Shown here piece after piece: positions 1 through 13,800 of a stretch of DNA of 64,000 nt. Position numbers and translations under genes: made by a program. Position 1 is the stretch's first letter. Each line of letters opens with the position of its first letter. Source of the DNA: Desmodesmus armatus. Its lineage: Eukaryota > Chlorophyta > Chlorophyceae > Sphaeropleales > Scenedesmaceae. The notes beneath the pieces were generated by a model that saw only the letters and a program-made list of their open reading frames with translations, was not told the origin of the DNA and searched no databases. Location: positions 124,001 through 188,000 of the forward strand of contig VIIQ02000091.1 in NCBI GenBank assembly GCA_007449985.2. The letters run 5' to 3'.

Positions 1-1123
1 GCTGGGAGTTCACCGTTGCGACCAGGTTGGCGACTGTCCTGACAGAGGGGTCCCGCCCCAGCTCTCCAGTCAGCTGTTCAGCAAAGTAGCGCACTGCAGC
101 ACCAAACAGCAACACACACACCAAGTCATGCATCAACATACAACCTGATGCCTACCGAAATGCTGCACTGTGCCTGCAGGTAATTTCTAGAGGGACAAGG
201 GGGACTTATTGCCTGCCATGCCATAGGGAGGGTTGTGGCCCCTCTAAGCAGTCTCGATATCACATCTATGCAGTCATGGCAGCTCCATGCAGCCAGAATG
301 CAGCCGCAGTCAAGCAGCAAGCAGCAAGCAGCAACATCAGCCAGCACAGGTCTGGAGGGTGCTGGAGAGAGAGGAGGCAAGCCGATCAGGTGAACGTTTT
401 CCGATTTGATTGATGCTAGTGTAAAGTTTTTCGCTGTGCGCTCCCACGCACTTCTACGAAACTTCGGAATGTCACAGCCTTGGATGGTTCATGCATTTGG
501 CTGGATGCACTCCATGTGTCTACAACCTACATAGCAGCAAAGCGTCTGCTTTAACCCGCACACTTTGGTTTGGCAAACTGCTAATTCAATGAAACTCCAC
601 AACTGGGTGGGAGAGTGGCTCAGGGTCTGTGCGAATCAATCGGTCAACTGAGAAAGCAGTATTTACCACCACCACCACCCCCCAGGCTCCTGCGCCAGAA
701 AGTGAAGGAGTGTGGACGCTGTTCACCCACATACTACATGCACCTGCCTGTAAATGCGGACAGCTGCCACATGCGGTAGCAAACCGCTCCAACATCCATG
801 CAGCCAACCCAGTAGCTGCTGCAGCCCCATGCATGCATGAACAATATTGCGTCTTTGCACCCACCGTAGTCGCCCACTGCTTGTGTGTCTGCTGCACTGC
901 CTGATCTCAACAGGTACACGTTGTCTGTGAGTTGTGTGATCTTGTTGGATGCCCTGTTGCTGATGTAGTTGCCTGTGCTGACCCTGCCATCAGCACCCAG
1001 CACGACACCGCCCTTAAAGGTACATGCCACGATGGTTGTGCCTGTATGGGGCTCTGCTGTTGAACCTCCTGTTGAGGGGCCCATGCTGCAGGCCCCATGC
1101 CGCCCACTGGCATTCAGGTCCAT
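1..1123 (-). CDS. PBA1: 20S proteasome subunit beta1 (PSMB6/PBA1 type), 5' part, runs off the window
   Basis: Catalytic beta1 (caspase-like) subunit of the 20S core proteasome. Exon 1 is 865-1123 and exon 2 is 1-93, continuing beyond the left edge; the donor reads G|GTGGGT and the acceptor GCTGCAG, and joining them gives the family sequence DYVRYFAEQ. The ATG at 1123 opens a propeptide of 28 residues ending in G before the catalytic Thr ([13 protein letters not shown], cleavage G28|T29). The family Asp (GADGR) and Lys (ASNKITQL) of the active site and the conserved [10 protein letters not shown] are present. The rest of the protein lies outside the window. It is head to head with the RAPTOR gene. 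The assignment to beta1 rather than another active subunit rests on the close match to plant PBA1 sequence around TDNVY and RSGSAAD. Confidence 0.95.
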
Positions 1124-2077
1124 GCTGTGCTGCTGCTGGTGATGTGAGTGGGCGTAGTACAGCTACAGATACTGCTCAGGCACCCTTCACTGCTGCTGCA
1201 AGTAGGGAGAGGCAGTTGGGGCCCTTAGCTGAGGGGGTGATCTACGTAGACCAAACTTGTGCGATGTGGTGTCGTTGTTGCGTTCTTGTCACGTAGATAC
1301 TTCTAAGATGGTTCATAACCACTGCTGAACTCATGACATCCATCGTGTCCTTTCGTTGCCACGTCCGTGTCACAAAAGCTCAGATCTACCAAACCGCGTT
1401 GGCGAGTATCCTTGCACAAACCCCCAAACCTGAAGCTTGTGTCGTGGCAACGACTTATTTCGTAAGCGCGTATACTTCGACAGCCCGTCGCCCTCGTTGG
1501 CACCACATCAAAACGTGACAAGGGCTTTCTATCGTTCTGTGCTGCTGAACGTCTTGGTGCGTCTTTGGGTGCCTGAAAGACAGCGCCGGTGATGGAGCAG
1601 AATGCAGCAGTACCCTCCCCCAGCCACCCAGGAGCAGGCCCCCAACAGCAGTGCAGCAGCGCTAGCAGAACGTAGAAGGGTGCAAGTGCTGGTGAGCTGC
1701 CAGGCTTCTGACCACAGCAAAAGCTTCAGATCACATTTCATATATTTCATGTTAATTACTGGCAGATGCAACGGCTGATCAAGTGGCCCAGCTGCACGCT
1801 TGGTCCTTTTGTGTGCTGCTGTGGTGGCACCACTATGCCCCAGTGGCACCAGTGGGTTTTGGTTATGCCAGCAAAAACCCCATCTACAACAGTACCCCTG
1901 GCATCATAACGTCATCACGCACATGCTACTCCCACCTAAAGCTGTGGCAATGCGACACCACACATACATTGTCAGGCCACATGTGCCCCCTCCCCCGCTT
2001 GCACACACGTCACAGACCCCATGTGAACCCGCCCGTGTGCTGTGTGTTCTATGTGTGTCCTGCAGCAGTCAGCTTAC
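1124..2077. promoter_or_regulatory. Divergent intergenic region between proteasome beta1 and RAPTOR
   Basis: About 950 bases between two oppositely oriented start codons, so it must hold both promoters and 5' UTRs. I see no convincing TATA box. A good splice acceptor (TCCTGCAG) ends at 2066, just before the RAPTOR coding start, so RAPTOR may have a non-coding or short coding upstream exon here. No other gene is supported. Confidence 0.35.
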
Positions 2078-5000
2078 ATGATGAGCTCGGCTGCTGCAGC
2101 AGCAGCTGCTCGCTACCATCAGCGGCTGTTCTGCGAGGTGAGTGTCCTGTTGGCAGTAAGCTGCTGTGTGCTGGAAACGAACTGCTGTGTGCTGGCAGTG
2201 AACTGCTGTGGCAGCAGCACAGATAGGCTGGACGCCAGCACACGAAGTGATACTGTGTATGTAGCAGCGACACAGCAGTGCACGGTCTAGGTATGTGTGT
2301 TGGTGTTGTGGCAGCGACACAGCAGGCTGTGTTGACACAGCAGCGGACGATCAAATAGGCAGAGGGTCTGGGAAGGGAGGCAGGACAGGGAAGGGAAGCA
2401 GGACAGGGGATCAAAAAGGGGGGGGCGTGTGGCAGGAGCACAACAGGCCCCAACACATCGGCACCTGTATCAAGTCAGTGTGAGTGGTGTGGCAAGGTGC
2501 AGACAGCAGATGTGTGGCAGGGTATCAGAGGGTGACAGAGGAGTGAGGGTGATGTAGCAGGTGCAGGGAGGGCGGCAGCAGATGTGTGGCAGGCAGGCGA
2601 GGAACGGAGGGAGGGAGGCAGCAGCACTCATGCAAGGGTCACTCGGGGTGACAGGGCAGATGCTGTCACTGCACCTGGACTGCTGGGTTGGGGCCAGGCG
2701 GCAGTTGTGTGATCAGGCAGCAGCTCTCGAGCAGCAGCAGCACAAGCGGCACTGCCACTGTCAGCAGCACAAACCCTGCAGCCACTGCCTGCTGTTTGAC
2801 TTTTTGTCGACTTTGCCGTTGATTATGCCTCGCTTAGTGATGCAGAAACCACACATCTTCACGCCCCCCCTCCCCTCTCTACAACTCACCGTCTCCTCTC
2901 CTCTCATGCGCCCCCCCCCCCTTTCCGCCCCCCCCCCCCCCCCCGCCACACACACACACCTCCTCTCATGCCCCCTCCCCCTATCACAGGAGCGTCACGA
3001 TGCTGGTGACGATGGTGGTGAGCGGCGGGATGCTGAGCAGGGCCTCGTGTCAAAGTGGAGGCAGAAAGACAAGCTCAAAACAACAGGTGGGGGGTGGTCC
3101 ACAGCACACAGCACAGCACAGCAGCTGCAAGCATTGCACTTGCATCGCGTTCAGTGCACACAGCGCAGCACAACGTCCCGCACTTGACACTGCTGTTTGT
3201 TCCTGGCTTCACTGTGCTGCCGCTGTACATGTTGCACCACCACACTTGTCTGCAGCTGTTGCGCTGGTCCTGTGCCTCAACATTGGTGTCGACCCCCCTG
3301 ACGTCATCAAGATCAGCCCATGCGCCCGCCTGGAGTGTTGGGTGGACCCACTCAGCATGCAGCCAGCAAAGGCACTGGAGACCATAGGTGTGTGTGTGTA
3401 GACACAGGTGTTGGCATACAGCATACATGTGTAGCTAGCATGTAGTGTGTGTGTGTGTGGGGGGGGGGGGATGATTGCAAAGCTGCAGTCGAGGGGGAAG
3501 TGGAGGGGAGGGGCCAGCACCACGCAGGGGTAGCTTTGAAGGGAGGAAGTGCGGGAAAGCAAGGTGGTGGAGGGGGTGACAGGGGGGAGATCAGGCTGCA
3601 GGTGGAAGGGGAGGGACAGGGGGTGCTGTCTGCGTGCCCGTCTGGAGTACTTGGAGATAGCAGTCTCAGCATGCAGTCAGCAAAGGCACTGGTCACCATA
3701 GGTGGGTGTTTCCTGAAGGGAGGGAAGGGAGTTGCAGGGGAGAGGTAATCAGCAGCGGCAGGAAGTTGCAGGCAGGAGTGTGGGGGGGGGGGGGGAGGGG
3801 GGGAGTTGCAGCGGGTTGGGGGGAGTTGCAGGGGAGAGGGGATTAGCAGGGGGGCCTGGGAGGATGTATGGGAGGAACAGGTGGCAGAGGGGCCTGCTGC
3901 TGCAGGCAGCAACATGGGCACCAGACAGGAGCAGCAGGGGCACCAGACAGAAGGGGGAGAGGTGGAGAGAAATAGGGACAGGAGTCCTGTTTCCCTCGGA
4001 GGGATGCCTTGGGATTCAGGGAGAAGGGAGGGCAGGGGAGCTGTGAGGGCCGGGACAGGCAGCAGCAGCAGCAACAACAGCAGCAGTTCCACAAGTCGCC
4101 ACCCCATCCACAGCAAAGACACAACCTTTGGACGACGTCTTGCGACCCACCTCTGCTCCTCACTCCCCCCCCCCCCCAGGCAAGAACGTCCAGGCGCAGA
4201 TCTCCTGCCCATGGTCCCGTCATGAGCGCTGGCAGCCTTGTGCCAAGTAGATCTCTGATTGTGCACATGCATCACCATGTCACGGTACACATCTGTGCTG
4301 CCCCCTCACCCCCCCCCCCCCCACACACACACACCACCACCACCACCCCAGGCAAGAACCTCCAGGCTCAGTATGAGCGCTGGCAGCCTACAGCCAAGTA
4401 CTGTTCCTGTCAGTGTTGTTACACCCCAACATGACGTGTCGCTCACCCTCCCCCCCCCCCCTCAGAACCATCACCAACACTCACGGCAAACGCCCCCCCC
4501 CCCCACCCCCGCCGCCACACATACACACACCACCCCCAACCCCAGGCAAGAACCTCCAGGCTCAGTATGAGCGCTGGCAGCCTCGTGCCAAGTACAAGAT
4601 GCACCTGGACCCCACCATGGAGGACGTGAAGAAGCTCTGCGTCAGCTGCAGGAGGGCAGCTAAGGTGGGGGCCGGGAGGAAGAGGGGGAGTGTGTGTTGG
4701 CACAGGCATTTGCGTGATGCGTTGGATATTTGCTTGCGTGACTGTGTGAGCCAAGCAGACAGGCAGGCAGACAGACAGGCAGGCAGGCAGGCAGGCAGAC
4801 AGACAGAGAGTCAGTCAATCAGTCAGTCAGTCAGTCAATCAGTGGGATGGACGGACGGACAGGCGGGCGGGCGGTGCGGGTGGGTGGGTAAACAGCTGCT
4901 GTTCCTCCCTTGCCTACTGTAACCAAGCAACACTCTTCACAGCACCCCGCCCTACAGTAGTGAACAAGCTATGTGTGCTTGTGTGGCACTGAGGTGTGCG

Positions 5001-8000
5001 CTGTGTGTGACTGTTGCCTGTCTGTGTGTCTATGTGCAGAATGAGCGTGTGCTGTTCCACTACAACGGCCATGGTGTGCCTCGACCCACTGTGAACGGAG
5101 AGATATGGGTCTTCAACAGCAGGTAGGGGCAAGGGCTTCTATGAGCAGGGGTGGGTGGGTGGGACGGTGGGTGGGTGCGCAGGCAGGCATGAACAAGGGT
5201 TCTGAGAAGACGTGATTGTCCACTCTGACAGGCTGTGTATCTGTCATCGCATCGTGTATGTGTGCTGATTAAACACTGAGACTTCACCACTCATTCTTCA
5301 AAGGTGTTTGTATTGCCTGCCCACACACACCACTTTCTCACACCTGTGCACGCATGCAGTCTCTTTGTCGACACCCCATTGACCCCCTGCCCCCCCCCCT
5401 TCCAACCCCTGCAGGTACACTCAGTACATCCCGCTGAGCATGTATGAGCTGCAGACGTGGCTGGGCACCCCTTGCATCTACGTGCTGGACTGCAGTGCGT
5501 CGGGGCTGATCATCAACAACTTCAGGGGGCTCATGGAGACACGCCAGCAGCAGCTGGCACTGCAGCAGCAGCAGGTAGGTGTCGACACAGGAATGTGGGT
5601 GTTGGACACTAAGCTTGATGACAGGCGATACAATCATCATGACAGTGTGTTGGGGGGGGGGCCGTCATGGGGGAAGGGGGGGGGGGTGTTGACATGAATA
5701 TGCATGCAATTGCAATGCATGTGTACATGGGGTTTGTTGACTTTGAGGCTACACGCTGTTCATGCATGCCAGGTTGAATGTGCGAATCACATCACAGGAT
5801 GAATCTCTGCAGGTTTCAAAAACGTCAGCGCATGAACCCTGCAGAGGGGATTTGGGGTGGAGGGGTGTCAGCAGAGGTGCTGGTACTGTACATCCATACT
5901 TATAATGTTCTGCCTGTCTTGACAGCAGCAGCAGTTGAGTGGGGTCCGTAATAGCTAGAGTCTCACGGGGGTGGGGTGCATTGTTTATGTTGTTCGTGTG
6001 TGTCACCTAGCAGCAGCGGCCGCTTCTCCAGGGATGCCGCGCATGCGTGGATTTTCACGCCTTTCAGATGGCACTCTCGCCAGCCATTGCTGATGTGCGG
6101 TTGAGTGTGTGTTGACTGCAGGCGGCTGCAGCAGCAGCGGCAGCAGCGGGCATGCTGGGCAGCAATGCTGCAGCAGCGGCGGCGGCGGCAGCGGCAGCAG
6201 CAGCGGCGGCAGCGAGCATGCAGCCCGACCCCATGCGGGAGGTGATTGTGCTGGGGGCGTGTGGAGCTAACGAGCTGCTGCCTCAGGTGACTAATCCGGC
6301 CCCCAAGGGGGGGGGGGTAAGAAGCAGTACATCATCATGATGCGTAGAGTCTTTTCATAATAAACCTCACTGTTCAGTAATGTTTTGCACTGCATCATGC
6401 TGCTTCTAATATGTATGCTTTGTGATGCCTGTGCTGGATCACCCTCAATCCTTACCTGTGGGGCAGGCCAGCTGCTGCCACAGGTGGTGCAGTGCTTTGA
6501 TGTAGCGCCCCAACTGCTGCTCCGTGCTGCACTGTCATGTACAGCTCTGTAAAGTAAGCCCCCAAGGAGGCATGCTTGACTGGTCACTGCGTTGTCACAA
6601 GCAGAGCACAGGGGCTCCCAGCTGAGCGCATTCAGTCCCTATTTACTCATTGTAATTATCCAGGGTGCTGGATTTATGTTATCCTCAAGAGACATGCACT
6701 GAACCCCTTCGCCATGTGGTATGTGTGCCCCTGCAGAACCCCGACCTCCCTGCTGACGTGTTCACTGCGTGCCTGACGACCCCCATCAAGGTAGCACTGA
6801 GATGGTTCTGCAGCAGGAGCCTGCTCAAACACGACGGTGAGGGGGGGGGGAGGATGCTGATGTATGATGGGGCTGCACCCTCTCCACGCACACATGGACT
6901 GCGGTATGATCTCTTCTGTATCCACAAGCACACCATACAGCTGCTGCAGGCTGTTCAATTGTAACCACCAGCTGACGGGCAGCGGCCGCTGCTGTAGTGC
7001 GCTGCGCCCCAAGCTTTTCCACAACCCACCACATGGCCCGCTTCCCATGCCGCAGGTGTGTCAAAGGAGTTGATAGACCGCATCCCAGGCCGCCAGACTG
7101 ACCGCAAGACACCCCTGGGTGAACTCAACTGGATATTCACAGCCATCACTGACACCATCGCATGGAACAGCCTGCCCCGTGCACTCTTCCAGAAGCTGTT
7201 CAGACAGGTGGGTGGGGGGTGTCAGGGGGCCAAAGGGCGCGGGGGGGGGGGGGGTGTCGGGGGAGGGAGAGCGGGGTTAGATACAAGCACGGGACAGGAA
7301 AGCGCCCACCATGGCCAGCAGTGCTCTCAAGCTGTGCAGGAAAGTTGGGGTGGGTCGAATGGTGGTATGGAGGAAGGAAGAGGACAGGTGGAATCTGAAT
7401 ATTCACAGCCATCACTGACACCATGGAACAGCCTGCCACGGGCACTCTTCTAAAAGCTGTACAGACAGGTTTGTGTGTGTGGGGGGGGGGGTCAAAAGGC
7501 CGGGGGGACGGAGATGGGGGGGGGGGGACAAGCAAGCAGGGAATGGGCAAGCGCCGTCAAACTCAACTGGAGTACCACAGCCAATGCCGACATCATCGCG
7601 TAGAACAGCCCGCCGCGTGCACTTTTGAGTGAAGCTGCAGCCCTATGAGCTACCCCCGCCTGCCGCGCACCCCCACGTTGCGCCCTCTGTAACTGGCCCA
7701 GTTGACCGGTGACCGTGTCGTGTAGCTTCAATCAAATGCCCCCCCCTCCTGCGCCTCCCCTCCCCCTGCCCCTCCTCTCACAGGATTTGCTCGTGGCCTC
7801 CCTGTTCCGCAACTTCCTGCTTGCCGAGCGCATCCTAGCCGCATCTGGCTGCAGCCCCGTGAGCTACCCCCGCCTGCCGCCCACCCACCAGCACCCCATG
7901 TGGCATGCTTGGGACTTGGCAGCAGAGATGTGCCTGCTGCAGCTGCCCAAGCTGCTGGCTGACCCCAATGCTGAGTTCACCCCCAGCAGCTTCTTCAGCG

Positions 8001-10800
8001 AGCAGCTGACAGCCTTTGAGCTGTGGCTGGCACACGGCAGCGCGGACAAGCGGCCACCGGAGCAGCTGCCCATCGTGCTGCAGGTGGGCCCTTGGAAAGC
8101 GGGGGATTAACTTGAAGTCTGAGAACGAGGGAGGGGGGGAAGGTTTGGGGGCGGAAGGGAGGGAGGAAGGACGAAACGAAGGGAGGGAGGGAGGAAGGGG
8201 GGAGGTGCAGAGGGCGTGATGTGGCACTGTCAGGGGACAAGAGACTAAAGACGAGAGTTGATGCACCCCTGCCCAGCCCTGTACATTTGCACAACCACAC
8301 CCTTCACGTGTCTAATCAGTCGGCTGCCTGCCTGTCTCTGTGTAACTCTCGCCGGCGCCGCCCCTACCACCACCACAATCCCTGCCCCCCCCCCCCCGGG
8401 GGTACAGGTGTTGTTTAATCAAGTCAGGTCACCTGCGTGCGCTGGTGCTGCTGGGTCAGTCCCCAGGGGCGATGGGGCTGGCAGTCGTTCCAGAGGCACT
8501 AGCTTCCCGCTTGCAATGATGCACCCGCACCAACCTCAACATCATCTTCCCGGTCTTCCTGCCTGCCTGACTGCCTGTCCCCCCCCCCAGGTGTTGTTGC
8601 GTCAGGTCCACCGTCTGCGTGGGCTGGTGCTGCTTTGTCCCTCATCAGAGATTGGCAGTTTGGCTGGTGCTTGGAATGGGAGGCTTTTCCTTTTGCCCTC
8701 TCACACATCGTCCACCCACGCTGATTGCACCTCACGCACCTCACCTGGTCTTCCTGCCTGCCTGCCTGGGCACCCCCCCCCCCCTCGTGTGCAGGTGTTG
8801 TTGCGTCAGGTCCACCGTCTGCGTGGGCTGGTGCTGCTTTGTCCCTCATCAGAGATTGGCAGTTTGGCTGGTGCTTGGAATGGGAGGCTTTTCCTTTTGC
8901 CCTCTCACACATCGTCCACCCACGCTGATTGCACCTCACGCACCTCACCTGGTCTTCCTGCCTGCCTGCCTGGGCCCCCCCCCCCCTCGTGTGCAGGTGT
9001 TGCTGAGTCAGGTCCACCGTCTGCGTGCGCTGGTGCTGCTGGGTCGCTTCCTTGACATGGGCAGCTGGGCTGTTGACCTGGCGCTGTCTGTGGGCATATT
9101 CCCCTACGTACTCAAGCTGCTGCAGACAACCAGCAGCGACCTGCGCACAACACTGGTCTTCATTTGGGCCAAGATACTGGCACTGGACAGGAGCTGCCAG
9201 GTGGGGGGGGGGGGCGTGCTGTGTCTGTGTGTGTTTTGGGGGGGGGGTGCAGAGGGAGGGGAGTAAGGGGCTTTTCAAAATCGGGTGGCAAAGGGACGCC
9301 CAACAGTTTTGACATGTGCGCCACATCAGCCTTCTTGCTCCTGGCACTGGACAGCAGAGGGTTTGTGCATTTGTTCATTGTCGCTGGCACACCCACACCT
9401 TTTCGAACACACCACCGCGCCTACCACGATTCTTGCTCCCCCCTCCCCCCCCCCCCCCACACACACACACACCACCACCTCACATGCCTCACCACACTGT
9501 GGTTGAGGCGTTGCTTGTGCACCCCTTCAGCGCTTTCCTGTGCCTTCCCCTACCCCACCTTGGACACCCCCACTTTACCCACCACACGTTCTGCCTGTTA
9601 CCGCCCCCCCCCCCCCACTTTACCGCCGCCCTCCCCCCCCCCCCCCACACACACACACAGGCTGACCTAGTGAAGGACAACGGTCACCTGTACTTCCTCA
9701 AGTACCTTGACTCACCTGAGCCCAGCATCGACAACAACGCACGCGCACAGGCGGCCTTTGTGCTGGCGGTGGTGTGTGACGGACACAGCAAGGGGCAGGT
9801 GCTGTGCGCAGCAGCCAACCTGCTGCAGGTGAGGGACAGAGGGGGAGGGGCGTTGGGTGGGTGGGGGGGGGGTCCAGGAGGGGGAGAGGGGCTGAAGTGT
9901 GTGTGTGGTGGTGCTGAGGGTGACCAGAGGAGATGAGGGGACATGGGATGGCGGTGGTGTGGGATGGACACAGCAAGGGGCAGGTGCTGTCCACAGCAGC
10001 TAACGTACTGCAGGTGATGGGTAGAGGCGGAGAGGATCAAGCCAGAGGGCAGGGAGGGGCCGACACGAAGAGGGACAGGGCGGGGATGGAAAGGGGCAAT
10101 CTGGGGGAAGGCGGGGGCGTGCAGGTGCTGTGCACGGCAGCAAACCGCTTGCAGATGAAGGGGAATGGAGGGCAGGGGGGAGCTTCCTGTGGGGGGAACT
10201 GGCAGACAGAAGCTGGGTGGCAGGGGGAGGAAAGCAGGGGGGAAAGGGAGGGCGGGTGTGGGGGAAGGGCAGGAGGCTGAAGTCCCCCCCCCCCTTATAC
10301 AAACACGCACACACATATACACACAGTGTATACTCCCGCTCTCAACCCACATGTACAGGTGCTGCTCACGTGGCCACACACCATCGGTCAACACACTAGC
10401 AACCAGGGAATAATGAGCCAGGGAGCATAACCATGCTGCCCTCCACTCCCCCCCCCCCACACACACACACCACAACACACCACAACATTCATATCCCCCC
10501 CCCCCCCCGCCCCTTTAGGTGCTGCTCAAGTGGCTGGGTCTGCTGCTTCCAGTTGTGACCGACAGCCCCGCCAACCTCCTGCTGGTCAAGTGGCTGTGCA
10601 TCTGCCTCGCTAAGCTAGCAGACAACATGCCAGACGTGGCCACAGCAGCAGTACGGGACGGAGCAGCAGATCTCCTCGCAGGATTACTAACCGCTCAACT
10701 GCCAGAGCTCCGCGCTGCTGCTGTCTTTGCCCTGGGAAGCTTGATACATTCTCTCCCACGCACCCGCAACAGCAGCGGCAGCAGTCACCAGGGCGTCGAC

Positions 10801-10831
<31 letters not shown>

Positions 10832-13800
10832 CAGCGGCGGCTGGTGACGGGACGCAGTGGGGCCCCGACGGGTCACCCCTCCAGCAGCAGCAGCAGCAGT
10901 CTCACCCGGCGGCTGGTGGCAGCAGTGGCGGCAGCAGTAGTGACCAGCTGCCGCTGCTGGAGATGGCAGTGGTGGATCTGCTGGCTAAGTCAAACGTGGT
11001 GTATGATGGGAGCCCGTTGGTTCGTGGGGAGCTGGCTGTAGCATATGCCAGGCTGGCTCGGGGGTCAGCTGCAGCAATGCAGGACGCAGTACTGCTGATG
11101 CAGGACACCATTCAGCAGCAGCAGCATAAGACACTGGAGCTGCTGCGCCTGCAGCAACAGCAGCAGCAGCAACACCAACAGCAGAGGCAGCAGCAGCACC
11201 AGCAGCAGCAGCAGTCGGGCGAGACGGCAGCGACGGCTGCAGCAGCCGCCGGCGGCAGCAGCAGCAGCAGCATACCTCGGCCCGGCAGCAGCGGCAGCAT
11301 TGCAGGCCCCACCAGCAGAAGCAGCAGCGGCGAGCCGCCGGGTGGCACTGCTGCCGCCACTGCTGCCAGCCTGCCACAGCCGGCGCGCAGTGCTGCCGTT
11401 GCAGCCGCCGGGCCGGCGGCTGGCAGCAGTGGGACTGCGGCAGCAGTGAACGGCAGCTGGGGTTCTGGCGGCAGCTCAGGAGGCAAGGGCAGCTGGCGGG
11501 CTGAGGGGGGGCTGGCAGGGTTTAGCGGCTCCCCCAGCCAAAACCCTGTGTGGCTGGATGGTGACAGCAGCTGCAGTGCTGAGCTGCTGTCTGCGGGTGG
11601 CCTGAGTCCAGGGTTGAAGACGCTGTATGAGGCTTTGGAACAGATGCTGCTGCTAGCTACAGACCCCTCGGTGAAGGTGAGCAGGGGCAGTAGCCTAACA
11701 TCCCCCGCCCCCCAGTAGTGTACCAACGTATTCACTGAGACATACACAGGGTCTGTCTGAGGTTCTTGTTGCTGCCAGCAACATACCCCTCAGTGAAGTT
11801 GAGCAAGGGCAGGGGGGAGAGGAGGCAGAGGGAGAGGAAAGGGGACGGGGGAGTGAGGGAGAGAGGAGGCAGGGACGATTAAGCAGTAGAGTGACAGAGG
11901 TAGTTGCGAGAGGTATACACAGGGGTAACATGAGGCTTTGAAACAGATGCTGCTGCTGGCAACAGACCCCTCGGTGAAGGTGAGCAGCACAGGTGGCAGC
12001 AGCAGGGGTGGAGGGAGGGTGGGTTTGAGGGGGAGTGATACGGAAGGGACGGAGGGAGCATGTTCCCCAGGGGCCATTTGCAGCATTACAGAAAGCCTAA
12101 AGAGCGACGCAGCAGGACGGGAGCAAACAGGGAAGGAGGGAAGATGGTCGTGTCCAGCAGATAGCATGCAACAACACACAAGCAGGGGTGCAAGGCATCC
12201 TTCCATGTGACGTTCAGTCTGTGTTGCTTCTCATTCCAATGCCGCTGATGCATGCTCTACTGCTGCTGCTGCTGCTGCTACACTCTGCTGTAAAGGTGTC
12301 CAAGGTTGGTCGTCAGGTGCTGCTGCTAGCGGGGCTCGACCTCCAACCGGTACCCCTCACCCCCCTACGCAGCAGCCAGTCAGCAGCACTCCCACACATC
12401 ACACAAGGCCAACCCGTGGCCCTCACACACGCAGCCAGCATGCCGGCCGGCAGCGCTGCTTCCAGCCTTGGTAGCAGTGCAGGAGCAGCAATGGGGGTCG
12501 GCAGCTCTCTCGGGAGCCTCACACAAAAGTTTGTCAAAAGCAGCAGGTCTTGGCGCAGTGGTTTTGCAAGTTCTGCCAACTCCCGGCCGGTTATTAGTCA
12601 TAACCCCAGCAGCAGCACCAGCACACCGCTCGGTGGTAGCAGCCCGCCGTCTCCAGCACGAGACGGGCCCCGGGGGTGGGGATCTCAGCTGGAGTGACGC
12701 CGGCAGCAGCGGCGGCAGCAGCGGCGGCTGGTGGCAGCAGTACGGCAGCAATGGCGGCAGCAGTGGGGGGGCTGCTTGTACATGGGTACAGCAGGACGCC
12801 GTTTATCCTGCGGTGCATTGGGGGTGGTGCTGCCAATGCCGGGGGGGTACCTCATGGGAACAGCGGCCATACCCCCCAGGGGTATGGAGGTGTCGGCAGC
12901 AGCAGCAGCAGAGGCAGCAGCAGCAGCAGCGGGTACCTGGGAGGGGGTGGAGGTGTGTCGGGTGGTGTTGATCAGGAGGGTGTTGGTGTTCAGCAGCAGG
13001 GTCTGCCTGAGCTGCCGCCCAGCCAGGTGAACAAGCTGGCGTGTGAGTACTTCAGCAGACCTATGCTGGAGCCACAGGTGGGTGGGTGTGGGGGGGGGGT
13101 GTTTGGGGGCAGGTGTGTGTTGAGTGGGGGTGTCTGGGGTTCAGGTGTGTGTGGGAGGGGGGGGGGGGCGTGGGGGGGGGGGGTTGGGTGTGTGTTGAGT
13201 GGGGGGTGTCTGGGATTCAGGTGTGTGTGGGGGGGGGGGGGGGGCGGGGGTGTGTGCGCTGTGGTGGGGTCGTGTGCCTGAGGTTGGGGGGTGGGGGTGC
13301 TTCAGCAGATCAATGCTGGAGCCGCAGGAAGGGGGGGGCGTGTGTGGGTGTGATGTGTGTGTAGACATAGAGAGTGCATACAGCCAAGGCATCAACCATC
13401 TGAGGATGTGACAGTCCGAATTTGGGTATAAGTGCGTGGGAACGCAGAGTCAACACACAGTCAATCAAGAACACTTCAAGGACAACTTTCACATGATCAG
13501 CTTGCCTCCAATATCTCCAACACCCTCCAGCATTCGGCTGGCTGCTTTGCTGCGTGGCTGCCTGACTGGGTGTGTGGGAGGGGGGGGGGGACGTGCATTC
13601 ACACCGCTGGGGGGGGGGAGATCACCGCAAGTGCACTAGGAGAGAGAAAGCTGTGGCAAGTTGCAGTGCTGGCTGTTGCGTTTGTGTACTTACAGCAGTA
13701 CACCGCACAGTGGACCAAATTCAGACAGCAGCTGCAGGACATCACGTGCGCCATTTTTAGTTGACTTCTGGGTTGCGAATTTGGCCAAAGCCTATGTGCT

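Noticed and set aside
4180..4250. The first exon copy as the real RAPTOR exon
   Set aside because: It has an insertion and reaches TAG after AKCAK; only the copy at 4546 continues into the conserved [12 protein letters not shown] sequence.
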